A stretch of 64,000 bases of DNA. Origin: Chloroflexota bacterium. GTDB lineage: Bacteria; Chloroflexota; Anaerolineae; Anaerolineales; UBA11579. Both the position numbers and the translations under genes were made by a program. Under the pieces are notes generated by a model that did no database searches, had not been told where the DNA came from, and worked only from the letters and a program-made list of their open reading frames with translations. Shown here in pieces: positions 1 through 9,419 of the stretch. The DNA lies in NCBI GenBank assembly GCA_019456165.1, contig VRUJ01000014.1, positions 24,097 through 88,096 on the forward strand, given 5' to 3'. Positions within the stretch are counted from its first letter, which is position 1. Each line of letters opens with the position of its first letter.

Positions 1-579
1 TTAGTGATTGTATCCCTTTTGATCGAGAGAGATTGGATCATTCAAAATCTGCGTCAGGTAATAAACTACCCTGAATATTCCCCGCCGGGGTCTACAGGAG
101 CGATCTTTTCAGTCTGGTGGCCTGAAACCGGTAGGCAGCTAAGCTGGGCGCTCAACGGGGTTCTAGTAATCCTTTTGATCCGTGAGTGGCTGGCAGTTTA
201 CGGAAAGAGTTTTCACTGGTTCCTTTGGTCAGCCTCATTAACCTTAGTGGTCACAAACTTGATTGGTATCACCACGGCTACCGCAAACTATATTGCCCTC
301 ATTCCGGCCCTGACTTTAGTTTTATCTGTTTGGGAGAAGAGGTGGGGGCGCAGCGGCGGTTGGTTTGTGATTGGGGTCATGCTAGTTTTCTTGGTGGGTT
401 TGTGGGTATTATTTCTCAACACAGTACGCCCTGGCATGGGTGTGCAGCCTGTTCAAGGGCCAATCATGTTCTTTCCGCTGCCAATATTTTTATTGTTTAG
501 TTTATATTGGATCCGTTTGTGGGTTTTGCAGCCCCGCCATCTTGGAATAGAAGATATATTGTCTGCTGGTGAAATCTAG
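1..579 (+). CDS. C-terminal part of an integral membrane glycosyltransferase-like protein (GT87/DUF2029 type), cut by window edge
   Basis: The frame is open from base 1, so the gene starts upstream and only about 192 codons are visible. The GTG at position 4 is probably internal. The visible part has about five hydrophobic membrane segments joined by short loops, and an NYIALIPALTLVLSVWEKRW stretch. That resembles the C-terminal half of polyprenol-phosphate-dependent GT87 mannosyltransferases, a resemblance judged by eye. It precedes three further polytopic GT-C-like genes on the same strand with small gaps, so it is probably part of a cell-envelope glycan or glycolipid cluster. The catalytic loop lies outside the window, so the enzyme class is an inference. 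It could also be another kind of polytopic protein. Confidence 0.6.
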   Translation, partial: LVIVSLLIERDWIIQNLRQVINYPEYSPPGSTGAIFSVWWPETGRQLSWALNGVLVILLIREWLAVYGKSFHWFLWSASLTLVVTNLIGITTATANYIALIPALTLVLSVWEKRWGRSGGWFVIGVMLVFLVGLWVLFLNTVRPGMGVQPVQGPIMFFPLPIFLLFSLYWIRLWVLQPRHLGIEDILSAGEI

Positions 580-617
580 CAGTACACATTGAAAATCATC
601 CGACTAGAGTATATTAG

Positions 618-2615
618 ATGAAACCAACCCGCGGCAAAAAACTTACCGCCTTCTTGGCATTATTGTGGTTGACCATCACTGTTAGTTCATATTATTTAAC
701 CCACAAACCTTTTTCAACTGATTTAGCCTTGAATATTATTGTTGTTTTATTGAACCTATTTGTAGGATTATCTATCACCGCGCTCGCTGGGGGAATAGGG
801 ATGCGGCTCTTGCCGAAACTTGATCTGGATCCCTTGACGCGTTTATTCCTACGTGCTGCACTGGGTATGGGCGTAGAAGCATTATCTTTTCTTGTCATCG
901 GTTCTACAATAGGGATTAATGAGTGGACAGGCTGGGGATTGCTATTGGCCCTTGGTATCGTATTCAGGAGGGAAGTAATCCTCTGGGGAAGAGATTGGCG
1001 TTCCTTGGCAAAAGCCTGGAACGAAGTAGGAAAGTTGGGTCGTTTGATTGCTATCTTATCTAGTTTGATACTCTTAAGCAGTCTTTTTGTGGTATTAGCT
1101 CCACCGCTCAAGTTTGATAGCCTGGTTTATCATCTTGCGTTACCGCGAGCATATTTAGAGGTCGGGCGTATTACTTTTATTCCTGGAAATATGTATTGGG
1201 GATTTCCACAACTGCCTCAGATGCTCTACACCTGGGCTTTTTCTCTAGGAATGGGATACCCAGCGTTAATCGGTTGGATTATGGGAGTGCTCACGCTGGT
1301 GGGGATCTTGGGATATGTATCCCAACGTATGTCACCACGCTATGCCTGGATGGCAGTAGCTACATTGCTGGGAAGTTATTCATTGGCCTTATCTCTGGGG
1401 TGGGGCTATGTAGATTGGCCGAGTATGTTAATGAGTTTAGCATTCATTGTTGCTATTGATTCGTGGATGATTCATGCAGAGCGCAAATATCTCTGGCTTG
1501 CAGGAATATTTGCGGGATTAACATTTTCGACAAAATATACTGCGGGAATTATTTTTCTCTCTGGGATTGCGGTGTTACTTTGGTACCAGTGGAAGAATAA
1601 AAATAATCTACGTAAAGAGCTACTTGTTTTCTCATCTGCTGCTGCGATCTTTGCATTCCCGTGGTTATTTAAGAATTTTATATTTACCGGTAATCCTATA
1701 TATCCTTTTATATTTACTAGCGGGGAGATTACTCAAATTCGTTTAAATTTCTACCAAGGACAACCCGTAGAAGGCAATTGGTTGGATTTATTCTTTTTGC
1801 CAATCCGTGCAACCTTTTGGGGTGTAGAAGTTGCCCACGTAGGAGATGGCCCAGGATATGATTCTTCGATTGGACCTCTTTTCTTGGCGTTGGGCAGCCT
1901 TGCTTGGATCAATTTGAGAAAATTTGATTCATCTCGTCGAAATTTAGTACGAAATGCAGGTTTAATTAGTTTTATTAGCGTGGTGATATGGGCTCTTGGT
2001 GGACGTATTTCTGGTCACTTATTAAGGACTCATTTATACTACTCAATTTTCCCTGCTCTAGCAATTTTGGCTGCTGCAGGATTCGCAGGATTAGAGCGTA
2101 TCTCAATATCTGGGATCCGGCTTGGGAGGCTTGCAGGCGTTTTCGTGATTATGGTATTAGGTCTTAATGTATTACAGGTAGGAGTAAATACATTAAAAAT
2201 CGGGGCTCCGCAGTTTCTTATAAATAGTATTTCGGAAGAGGAATATTTAAATAATAATTTGGGTATATTAAACACAACCATGCAGGCTTTAAATGAATTA
2301 ACGGAGGATAGTTTAGTACTGATGCTTTGGGAACCACGCAGTTATTATTGTGTGCCGCGATGCCAGCCAGACGAGGTGTTGGATGCTTGGGTCAATTACA
2401 TTCATTCTACGCCGGATATTTCAGAATTGGTTGCTGATTGGCGAGACCTGGGTTTTACCCATTTGCTCTATTTCCGATTCGGGGCGAATTTCGTCCGCGA
2501 AGAGGATGCGCGTTATCAATCCTCTGAATGGGAAGCTCTAGAAGAATTACTTTCAGGCTTGACTTTGCATACAGATTTTGCCAACGCATACCAGCTATAT
2601 TCCTTAAACCCATGA
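618..2615 (+). CDS. GT-C fold membrane glycosyltransferase (GT39/PMT-like)
   Basis: 665 residues with roughly eleven to thirteen predicted membrane helices and a C-terminal soluble tail. After the long hydrophobic N-terminal part, the loop around residues 165-180 reads FDSLVYHLALPRAYL. Its Asp (D167) is in the place of the acidic residue found in the first large outer loop of GT-C enzymes that use polyprenyl-phosphate sugars. The substrate cannot be told from sequence. The start ATG at 618 lies 38 bases after the previous stop, and the stop overlaps the next start (ATGA at 2612-2615), which indicates translational coupling in one operon. Family assignment to GT39/ArnT-like is inference from topology and this loop. 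Confidence 0.75.
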   Translation: MKPTRGKKLTAFLALLWLTITVSSYYLTHKPFSTDLALNIIVVLLNLFVGLSITALAGGIGMRLLPKLDLDPLTRLFLRAALGMGVEALSFLVIGSTIGINEWTGWGLLLALGIVFRREVILWGRDWRSLAKAWNEVGKLGRLIAILSSLILLSSLFVVLAPPLKFDSLVYHLALPRAYLEVGRITFIPGNMYWGFPQLPQMLYTWAFSLGMGYPALIGWIMGVLTLVGILGYVSQRMSPRYAWMAVATLLGSYSLALSLGWGYVDWPSMLMSLAFIVAIDSWMIHAERKYLWLAGIFAGLTFSTKYTAGIIFLSGIAVLLWYQWKNKNNLRKELLVFSSAAAIFAFPWLFKNFIFTGNPIYPFIFTSGEITQIRLNFYQGQPVEGNWLDLFFLPIRATFWGVEVAHVGDGPGYDSSIGPLFLALGSLAWINLRKFDSSRRNLVRNAGLISFISVVIWALGGRISGHLLRTHLYYSIFPALAILAAAGFAGLERISISGIRLGRLAGVFVIMVLGLNVLQVGVNTLKIGAPQFLINSISEEEYLNNNLGILNTTMQALNELTEDSLVLMLWEPRSYYCVPRCQPDEVLDAWVNYIHSTPDISELVADWRDLGFTHLLYFRFGANFVREEDARYQSSEWEALEELLSGLTLHTDFANAYQLYSLNP

Positions 2616-4204
2616 ATCGTTATCAATATCTGAGTCTATTCCTAATTGGACTGGTCGTAGGATTAATAACAGCCAACTACCAAGATGCACCCGGATACAT
2701 GGACGCGGATTATTATTTCGCAGGGGGTTTGCGTCTTGCAGAAGGGGAAGGTTTTTCGGAACTGGTTTTGTGGAATTATTTAGATGATCCACAGGGAATT
2801 CCGCACCCTTCTCATGCTTATTGGTTGCCGCTGGCTTCGATAATTTCGTGGATTGGATTAAAGATTTCTGTATTCCAAAATCAATTTAAAGCTGCCCAAG
2901 CGGCCTTTATCCTAATTCTAGCCTTTATTCCGCCTCTCACAGCAAAGCTTTCCTACTCAATAACTAAAAGCAACCGTTTGGCACTGGTTGCAGGAATATT
3001 AGCTTGCTTCCCGGCATATTATCTGCCCTTCCTGACCACCCCGGATACCTTTGGTTTATATATGCTTTTAGGAAGCGTATTCCTCCTACTCTTAGGTCAG
3101 GAGGGAAACGGTATTCAAAATAAGCGTAATGGGTTTCTATTGGGGTTGGTAGTTGGACTAATGCACCTGGCCAGACAAGATGGAATTCTATGGTTAGGTG
3201 TGGCTGCGCTGGCAATCACAAGCCCAAGAAATAAGGAAAATAGTGTAAGTAACCGGCAACGCCTGGCTGCTCTAGGTCGAATCATTCTCGGTTACTTGAT
3301 CGTTATGGGTCCTTGGTTGGTGCGCAATGTGTTCGTTTTCGGAAGCCCGCAAGCACCCGGTGGATTGCAGACTTTATGGTTAACCGAATACAATGAGTTG
3401 TTTTCGTATCCAGCTAGCAGTCTAACCCTAGAACATTGGCTACAATCCGGTTTTGGGCATATTTTAGGAGCACGCTTGTGGGCACTCGGCCAGAATTTAC
3501 AAATCACCCTGGCAGTCCAAGGCTCAATTTTTCTATTGCCCCTAATCCTTTTGGGCGCCTGGGACTTGCGGAGCGACAAGAGTATCAGGTTTGCGTGCCT
3601 CGGTTGGATGCTCACATTCATTGTTATGACATTATTCTTTCCGTTTTCCGGTGTGCGTGGTGGTTTTTTCCACTCTGGAGCAGCAGTGCAGCCCTTGTTT
3701 TGGGCAATGGCGCCAGTGGGACTTAAAAAAGCAATTTCTTGGGCAAATCAAATGCGGGGTTGGAATATTCATACAGCAAGCTACATTTTCCATGCGAGCA
3801 TCATAATTTTTGCTTTTGGATTAACCAGTATAATTTTCACCCAGAGATTTCTTGGAATAGGAGAATCCCCAAAACCTTGGGGAGCTAGTGAAGCACACTA
3901 TTCGGATCTCGAGCAAGTTTTACAGGAGAATGGAGCTTTGCCAGGTGATGTCGTCCTGGTGAAAAACCCGCCAGGATACTTTGCAGCCACAGAACGCGCC
4001 GCAATCGTGATTCCTAATGGAAACTTAGAAACTTTGTTAACAGTAGCCCAGCGCTATTCGGCTAGGTTTGTGTTGTTAGAAGCTGATCACACAGTGGGTT
4101 TGGATGGGCTTTATGAAAATCCTGCCAACCATCCAGGATTACAATATCTGGGCGTTTTTGAAGATACGCATTTATTTAGATTAGAAATTTCTCCCCAAGA
4201 GTAG
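2612..4204 (+). CDS. GT-C fold membrane glycosyltransferase-like protein
   Basis: 530 residues when started at the ATG at 2612. An open frame extends to 2528, but the ATG overlapping the upstream TGA gives a proper N-terminal membrane helix. The first outer loop has GYMDADYYFAGG (D31, D33), an acidic motif typical of GT-C enzymes, followed by about ten hydrophobic helices. The last 110 residues (from about 420) look like a soluble outer domain. It sits between two similar genes, three bases ahead of the next start, so the three are probably co-expressed and act on the same envelope glycan. Donor and acceptor are unknown. Confidence 0.75.
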   Translation: MNRYQYLSLFLIGLVVGLITANYQDAPGYMDADYYFAGGLRLAEGEGFSELVLWNYLDDPQGIPHPSHAYWLPLASIISWIGLKISVFQNQFKAAQAAFILILAFIPPLTAKLSYSITKSNRLALVAGILACFPAYYLPFLTTPDTFGLYMLLGSVFLLLLGQEGNGIQNKRNGFLLGLVVGLMHLARQDGILWLGVAALAITSPRNKENSVSNRQRLAALGRIILGYLIVMGPWLVRNVFVFGSPQAPGGLQTLWLTEYNELFSYPASSLTLEHWLQSGFGHILGARLWALGQNLQITLAVQGSIFLLPLILLGAWDLRSDKSIRFACLGWMLTFIVMTLFFPFSGVRGGFFHSGAAVQPLFWAMAPVGLKKAISWANQMRGWNIHTASYIFHASIIIFAFGLTSIIFTQRFLGIGESPKPWGASEAHYSDLEQVLQENGALPGDVVLVKNPPGYFAATERAAIVIPNGNLETLLTVAQRYSARFVLLEADHTVGLDGLYENPANHPGLQYLGVFEDTHLFRLEISPQE

Positions 4205-4207
4205 GTT

Positions 4208-5692
4208 ATGATTCAAAGAAATGTTCCCCTGTTGGGTTTATTGTCTGCCATATCCGTGGGGGGGTATTTGGTGTTCAGCCAGGCATTCTATGGGATCGGT
4301 TTCCCTTTAGATGATTCTTGGATACATCAGACATACGCGCGCAATCTAGCACGCGCAGGTGAGTGGGCGTTTTTCCCGGGACAACCTTCAGCTGGCTCGA
4401 CCTCTCCCATTTGGGCAGCAATTTTATCAATTGGGCACGCACTTCGCCTTGGACCGTTTGTTTGGACCTTCCTCTTAGGATGGGGAATTCTGTGGGCTTT
4501 GTCAGTTGCAGGAATGTATACTTTCAACCTAGTTACACCATCCAGACCAATATGGGGTATTTGGGCGGGTGTACTGTTGGTGTTGGAGTGGCATTTAGTA
4601 TGGGCTGCCGGTTCAGGTATGGAAACCTTGCTTTTTGCGCTAATTATTATTTCGGTGATAGCTTGGTTCTTAAAGATCCATTCTGAACCGGAAGAGATTA
4701 CACCAAAAGTTTGGATGAGGCTGGGTTTGCTAATCGGTTTGAGCCTGTGGGTAAGACCGGAAGGAGTTACTCTGCTCGCGATGGTGGGAGCCAGTGTGTT
4801 TTTCTTGAAAATTGGATGGCAAGCGAGGTTTAAAATATGGTTTGAGATGGCTTTGGGTTTTGTATTGCTTGTAGGTCCATATCTGGTTTTTAATCAGACT
4901 TTAGCCGGAGATTGGTGGCCGAATACATTCTATGCAAAACAAGCAGAATATGCAATCTTACGCACACAACCGTTGTGGTTAAGATATTTGGAACAATTGA
5001 GTCTTCCTTTGGTTGGCGTTGGGGCATTATTGCTCCCCGGGTTCATCAAATCCATATTATTAGTTCTTCGCAGCCGGAATTGGCCAGTTTTGTTAGCAAC
5101 TATTTGGGTAATGGGCCATTTAGGTTTGTACGCTTTGCGTTTGCCTGTGACCTACCAGCACGGACGATATATTATCCCTATTATGCCGGTCTTCTTCATG
5201 CTTGGGTTATCAGGGATGGCGGCTCTGGTCAAACCATCCTCAAACGGGCTATGGCCGCGTCTTTTGGGCCGCGCCTGGCTTATCTCTTGCGGTCTGGTTA
5301 TTATTATTTTTTGGGGGTTTGGGGCAGCTGCTTATGCCCGGGATGTGGCTTTTATTGAGAGTGAAATGGTTGCCACTGCAAAATGGGTGGCAGAAAATAT
5401 CAAAGAAGGTGACGTGGTTGCAGCTCACGATATTGGCGCGCTGGGTTATTTTGCAGAGAGGCCGTTATTGGACCTAGCCGGTTTAGTTTCGCCGGATGTG
5501 ATAGCATTTATACGGGACGAAGGGCGTTTAGCAAATTACTTAGATTTGCAACGAACAACCTACGTGGTTACCTTTCCGGGTTGGTATCCGGAGTTGGTGG
5601 AGCGAAGCCAGTTGATATATTCAACCGCAGGAGAAATTAACCCCACAATGGGAGCTGAAAATATGGCAGTCTATCTTTGGACGCTTCCCTGA
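4208..5692 (+). CDS. GT-C fold membrane glycosyltransferase-like protein
   Basis: 494 residues, polytopic. The first outer loop contains FPLDDSWIHQTYARNLARAG (acidic pair D35-D36) and then SAGSTSPIW. This arrangement is common in GT-C proteins of the mannosyl- and arabinosyltransferase kind. About ten membrane segments follow, and a short soluble C-terminal domain begins near residue 390. The gene starts three bases after the stop of the previous gene. It appears to be the last member of the series, because a clear promoter for the next gene lies downstream. Precise function unknown. Confidence 0.75.
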   Translation: MIQRNVPLLGLLSAISVGGYLVFSQAFYGIGFPLDDSWIHQTYARNLARAGEWAFFPGQPSAGSTSPIWAAILSIGHALRLGPFVWTFLLGWGILWALSVAGMYTFNLVTPSRPIWGIWAGVLLVLEWHLVWAAGSGMETLLFALIIISVIAWFLKIHSEPEEITPKVWMRLGLLIGLSLWVRPEGVTLLAMVGASVFFLKIGWQARFKIWFEMALGFVLLVGPYLVFNQTLAGDWWPNTFYAKQAEYAILRTQPLWLRYLEQLSLPLVGVGALLLPGFIKSILLVLRSRNWPVLLATIWVMGHLGLYALRLPVTYQHGRYIIPIMPVFFMLGLSGMAALVKPSSNGLWPRLLGRAWLISCGLVIIIFWGFGAAAYARDVAFIESEMVATAKWVAENIKEGDVVAAHDIGALGYFAERPLLDLAGLVSPDVIAFIRDEGRLANYLDLQRTTYVVTFPGWYPELVERSQLIYSTAGEINPTMGAENMAVYLWTLP

Positions 5693-5720
5693 CAGAAACA
5701 TTTCAATTTAATAAAATATG

Positions 5721-5749
5721 TTGCCCGCATAGTACTCATGTGCTATACT
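5721..5749 (+). promoter_or_regulatory. Sigma70-type promoter for the DegU/DegS-like pair
   Basis: TTGCCC at 5721-5726 and TATACT at 5744-5749, 17 bases apart. The predicted start is near 5756, about 48 bases before the ATG at 5804. No repressor palindrome is apparent. Confidence 0.6.
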
Positions 5750-5803
5750 CTCAGAAATGTTTAGATATATTCGATTTTTAACGTTTTGAATTTGGGGACC
5801 CCT

Positions 5804-6505
5804 ATGAGAATGATTTCTATTGTTGTGGTTGATGACCATCCTCTATTCCGGCAGGGTGTAGTTGATTCATTTTCCTTGGAATCAGATTTTGATGTTATTG
5901 GGCAAGCCTCCAACGGGAAAAAAGGGTTTGAATTGATCCGTGAAAAGAAGCCGCAGGTTGCTGTGGTTGACGTAAACCTTCCAGAAATTAACGGACAACA
6001 AGTTGCCCGACAGGTTGTTGCTGAGAAGCTGCCGACACGGGTGATCCTTCTCACTGCATATGATGATGCCGAGCAGGTGATTCATGCTATGAGGGCTGGC
6101 GCAGTGGCTTATTGTGCCAAAGATATTCTTCCTGAAAAGCTGGTAGAGATTGTTCGCTCAGTCGCTGATGGAAAATATGTGGTCCATTATGAAACCTTAG
6201 ACGCGGATGGTTTGGATCAATGGATGATTGAGCAAACTGAACAAGCTATCCGCCCTTACAGCGACCCAGGAGATCCTTTCCATCCATTATCTGGGAGGGA
6301 GATGGAAGTCTTAGAGAATGTGACCAAAGGAATGAGCAATAAAGAAATTGCCAGCTTACTCGGAATCAGCCACCAAACAGTTAAAAATCACGTCACTGCA
6401 ATCCTTCGAAAACTGGGTGTTGATGACCGTACGCAAGCGGCCGTTTTTGCTTTACGTCGGGGATGGGTGCGGTTGTATAAAGATAATCCGGAATCTCGGG
6501 AGTAA
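5804..6505 (+). CDS. NarL/DegU-type response regulator
   Basis: 233 residues from the ATG at 5804, which has GGGGA six bases upstream. A TTG at 5786 would add six residues but lacks a ribosome-binding site. The N-terminal receiver domain has the acidic pair (VVVDDHP), the phospho-acceptor D56 in VVDVNLPE, and a receiver lysine in the CAKD segment. The C-terminal LuxR-type helix-turn-helix (LSGREMEVLENVTKGMSNKEIASLL, then HQTVKNHV) would bind DNA. A cognate histidine kinase gene follows at once. The pair lies directly upstream of the Tad pilus locus, which makes pilus genes a plausible target, but this is inference. Confidence 0.92.
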   Translation: MRMISIVVVDDHPLFRQGVVDSFSLESDFDVIGQASNGKKGFELIREKKPQVAVVDVNLPEINGQQVARQVVAEKLPTRVILLTAYDDAEQVIHAMRAGAVAYCAKDILPEKLVEIVRSVADGKYVVHYETLDADGLDQWMIEQTEQAIRPYSDPGDPFHPLSGREMEVLENVTKGMSNKEIASLLGISHQTVKNHVTAILRKLGVDDRTQAAVFALRRGWVRLYKDNPESRE

Positions 6506-6508
6506 GTG

Positions 6509-7597
6509 ATGGCCTTACCAGAAGGAACGCAGGAACAAGCTGAAGAGCAAAAAGTGAAGGGCCCAGAAACAAGCCCTTGGGATGTTTTGATCGAAAAAGC
6601 ACAAACCGAATCCGAGGAAGTACAACGTGAATTAAAAGAAATTGCTCTTATGCTTGACCAAAGTAAGGTTGAGGTGGAAAAATTAGCTCAACGCAGCGCA
6701 ACAATTACTATGCACTTACAACAAGTTCAAGCGAAAGTTGAAACGATTCCACCGGCAGATATTCGCGTAGCCTACGATGCTGCCCTGGATGCTCAACAGC
6801 GCCTAGCTGTAATGCGCGGTCAGGTTGAGAAATTGCAGAGCGACCAGATTCACCTTGAACGTTTCATGGGATTGCTTGATGACCTGAACGGTGCTTTGGG
6901 GGCTGGTTCAAAACCCGATAGTCATAATGGAGGAGGTAGATTTGCCTCCGCCGAGATGATGATTCAAGCCCAGGAAGCGGAACGGCAAAGGCTTTCTCGC
7001 AAAATGCACGATGGTCCAGCTCAAGCCCTCGCAAATTTTATTTTATTGACCGAAATCGCTATGCGCCTTTTTGACCACGACCAAGATAAAGCTCGTGAAG
7101 AATTGTCTAATTTGAAGATTGCTGCAGGAACCACATTCCAGAAAGTGCGTGATTTTATTTTTGACTTACGGCCAATGATGTTAGATGACCTGGGATTGGT
7201 TCCGACCATCAAACGATATGTAACTGCTTTTGGGGAAAAATCCGAACAGGATATTGGCGTCACTGTCACTGGAACCGAGCGACGTTTTGAATCCTATTTA
7301 GAAGTGATGATTTTCAGGTCTGTTCAAGAATTATTGACAAATGCTGCCCAGCACAGCCAGGGAAATCAGATAAAAGTTCAATTGAATATCACCGAAACTG
7401 AAGTAAGAGCCAGTGTTGAAGATGATGGCAAAGGCTTTGATTCAACCATTGCAGCTGAAAGCTCCGGGTTAGGGTTAAAATTGATCAGGGAGCGCGTGGA
7501 AATGCTGGGAGGAAACTTTGAAATTGACAGCGCTGTTGGCCAGGGAGTGAGAGTAAATATTACGATACCAACTGAAAATACAGCCCCCTTTGCATAA
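6509..7597 (+). CDS. DegS-like cytoplasmic sensor histidine kinase (HisKA_3 family)
   Basis: About 362 residues, with no membrane segment. Residues 30-130 are strongly heptad-like and probably form a long coiled coil, as in DegS. The HisKA_3 box ERQRLSRKMHDGPAQ places the phospho-accepting His near residue 167. The HATPase domain shows the N box (QELLTNAAQHS), G1 (DDGKGF) and G2 (GLGLKLIRERV). It should autophosphorylate and pass phosphate to the response regulator encoded just upstream. The start is ambiguous: GTG at 6506 and ATG at 6509 are consecutive codons directly after the upstream stop. The input signal cannot be inferred. Confidence 0.9.
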   Translation: MALPEGTQEQAEEQKVKGPETSPWDVLIEKAQTESEEVQRELKEIALMLDQSKVEVEKLAQRSATITMHLQQVQAKVETIPPADIRVAYDAALDAQQRLAVMRGQVEKLQSDQIHLERFMGLLDDLNGALGAGSKPDSHNGGGRFASAEMMIQAQEAERQRLSRKMHDGPAQALANFILLTEIAMRLFDHDQDKAREELSNLKIAAGTTFQKVRDFIFDLRPMMLDDLGLVPTIKRYVTAFGEKSEQDIGVTVTGTERRFESYLEVMIFRSVQELLTNAAQHSQGNQIKVQLNITETEVRASVEDDGKGFDSTIAAESSGLGLKLIRERVEMLGGNFEIDSAVGQGVRVNITIPTENTAPFA

Positions 7598-7625
7598 CTG
7601 TTAGGTAATTAACCCTTAAATACTA

Positions 7626-7654
7626 TTGATTTCAAATCCAAAAACCTCTATAAT
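7626..7654 (+). promoter_or_regulatory. Sigma70-type promoter for the Flp pilin gene
   Basis: TTGATT at 7626-7631 and TATAAT at 7649-7654 with a 17-base spacer. It lies about 50 bases ahead of the pilin start and gives the pilin a transcript separate from the assembly genes. Confidence 0.65.
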
Positions 7655-7703
7655 GAAATCATCTCTGGGAAAAACAGAGAAATTCTAAAATGAAAGGTGG
7701 TGG

Positions 7704-7856
7704 ATGAAAATGTTGTTTGCTCCCAAAGAAAAGGGACAGGGCCTCGTAGAATATGCTTTGATTCTGGTTCTGGTAGCCATTGTGGTTATCGTAATTCTCG
7801 CCCTGCTCGGACCCGCGATTGGTAACGTATTTAGCTCTATTATCGTTGGTATCTGA
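7704..7856 (+). CDS. flp: Flp/Fap-type major pilin (Tad pilus), 50 residues
   Basis: A small gene with a strong ribosome-binding site (AAAGGTGGTGG) just before the ATG at 7704. The product begins MKMLFAPKEKG and continues QGLVEYALILVLVAIVVIVI, which is the classic Flp prepilin pattern. Cleavage after Gly11 leaves Glu and Tyr at mature positions 5 and 6, ahead of one hydrophobic helix. The rest (LALLGPAIGNVFSSIIVGI) completes a very short pilin. It should be processed by a TadV-type peptidase, not encoded here, and polymerised by the machinery encoded downstream. It has its own promoter and terminator, which suits a subunit needed in large excess. Confidence 0.93.
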   Translation: MKMLFAPKEKGQGLVEYALILVLVAIVVIVILALLGPAIGNVFSSIIVGI

Positions 7857-7925
7857 TCCATTTATTCAGACGTATTCGTAAAATTTTTTCGAATCAACGG
7901 TTGCAAAATATTCCAATCGTATTCA

Positions 7926-7964
7926 AATGATAAGGCCCTGTTGAAATGCAGGGTCTTATCATTT
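7926..7964 (+). terminator. Stem-loop terminator after the pilin gene
   Basis: AATGATAAGGCCCTG (7926-7940) pairs with CAGGGTCTTATCATT (7949-7963), with one mismatch, across an eight-base loop. The following T tract is interrupted (ATTTATCATTTATTT). The rest of the 333-base gap from 7857 to 8189 holds only the promoter at 8111-8138. Confidence 0.7.
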
Positions 7965-8110
7965 ATCATTTATTTACAATTCTAAACAGATAAATATTCA
8001 TTTGTAACGTATTTGCGCAACAATACTTATAAAAATATGGCATAATCAAGTAGACTATATTTGTCCTATTATTGGGCATCTATCTAATTTGTACCAGTAC
8101 TCATTTCGAC

Positions 8111-8138
8111 TTGACTTTTCCATGTTAAAGCGTATGAT
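8111..8138 (+). promoter_or_regulatory. Promoter for the Tad assembly operon
   Basis: TTGACT at 8111-8116 and TATGAT at 8133-8138 with a 16-base spacer, about 50 bases before the cpaB ATG. It would drive the cpaB-tadZ-tadA-tadB-tadC series. Confidence 0.6.
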
Positions 8139-8189
8139 TGTTTTCATAACCATTAAAGAAAATTATATTCTAGAAAACCAGGAGGCATC

Positions 8190-9395
8190 ATGCGTCTAGG
8201 ACGGTTATTAATCATATTAGCAATAGTACTTATCGGAGGAGTAGCAGCCTTGTTCTTCCTCCTCCGTGGGTCTACTGGAGGGGACGAAGCTGCGACTCCC
8301 GAGCCAGAAGTATTATTGCTAAACATAATAAGTGTTGGCCAACCAATTGCGCGCGGTGAAATAATCACTGAAGTAAAATTGGATACAATTGCAATTTTGG
8401 ATGAAGAATTTATTCCCGATATAATGTTCATCGACCTGATTGATGTTGTGGGATACCGTGCGAGATTTGACTTAGATCAAGCAGTTCCATTAACTAGGGG
8501 GATGTTGGTTGAGTCACTGGAAGGGCTTTCAGAAATTGGCTCGGATGCTTCGTTACTAATTCCGGAAAACAGAGTAGCGATCTCTATTCCAATGAACCGC
8601 TTCTCAGGTGTTGCATATGGCTTACGGCGGGGAGACCATGTTAATGTTCTCGTTACTATGTTATTTGTAGATTTGGACACCCAATATCAAACCTTGCTTC
8701 CCAATACTTTAGCTGGCTTGATTGCTCCAGGCCCCAATGTATTAATGACTATCGATACTGAAGAAGAAACCAATGCTACTTTAACTCTTGACACTGAACT
8801 CTTTTTGCGGAACCTCACGGCCCAAAGCGTAACAGGTGGCTCTCTCTCTCCTTTAGGTCGAGTAGAGTTTGACGCAGTATTTAGTGAAACACCTTACTAC
8901 ATCGTCCCATCTGAGCCCCAACAGCGGCCGCGCATGGTGAGCCAAACTTTGTTGCAGGATGTTATCGTACTAAATGTCGGCAACTTCCCACAACCTACAG
9001 ATGAAGAAGAAGAAATAATCCAAGAACCTGAACCCGTGGAAGGGGAAGAACCTCAACCCGCAGAGGCGGCAGAAGAACCCCCCCCAGCTGAAGGTGAGGA
9101 AGTTGTTGAGGAAGTAGTACAATTACCAGATATAATTACACTGATCGTAACACCTCAAGAAGCGGTTACCTTGAACTATCTTATGTTGTCTGGCGCTGAT
9201 TTGAACATAGTGATGAGAGCAAGTGGAGATGATAGCCGCATAAACACAGATTCAGTTACGTTACAATACTTGCTGGATAATTACAATATCCTGGTTCCAG
9301 CGCAGCTCCCTTATGGGTTTGAACCTGCAGTGAATGAGATAATTAATCCTGCGATGAGTGATCTATTAGAGAGTTTATTAATTCCAGAGGAGTAA
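8190..9395 (+). CDS. cpaB: CpaB/RcpC-like Flp pilus assembly protein
   Basis: 401 residues with a single N-terminal membrane helix (residues 5-27). A SAF-like domain follows (VGQPIARGEIITEVKLD), then a second domain containing NRVAISIPMNR and GLRRGDHVNVLV, both hallmarks of CpaB/RcpC. Residues near 270-315 are a low-complexity Glu/Pro-rich insert, probably an extended linker outside the membrane. AGGAGG precedes the ATG by six bases. In diderms CpaB works with the RcpA secretin. No secretin gene is seen here, so the protein probably links the platform to the wall in a monoderm-like envelope. First gene of the assembly operon. Confidence 0.88.
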   Translation: MRLGRLLIILAIVLIGGVAALFFLLRGSTGGDEAATPEPEVLLLNIISVGQPIARGEIITEVKLDTIAILDEEFIPDIMFIDLIDVVGYRARFDLDQAVPLTRGMLVESLEGLSEIGSDASLLIPENRVAISIPMNRFSGVAYGLRRGDHVNVLVTMLFVDLDTQYQTLLPNTLAGLIAPGPNVLMTIDTEEETNATLTLDTELFLRNLTAQSVTGGSLSPLGRVEFDAVFSETPYYIVPSEPQQRPRMVSQTLLQDVIVLNVGNFPQPTDEEEEIIQEPEPVEGEEPQPAEAAEEPPPAEGEEVVEEVVQLPDIITLIVTPQEAVTLNYLMLSGADLNIVMRASGDDSRINTDSVTLQYLLDNYNILVPAQLPYGFEPAVNEIINPAMSDLLESLLIPEE

Positions 9396-9419
9396 GCATT
9401 AGAATCTTGGAGTAATTGA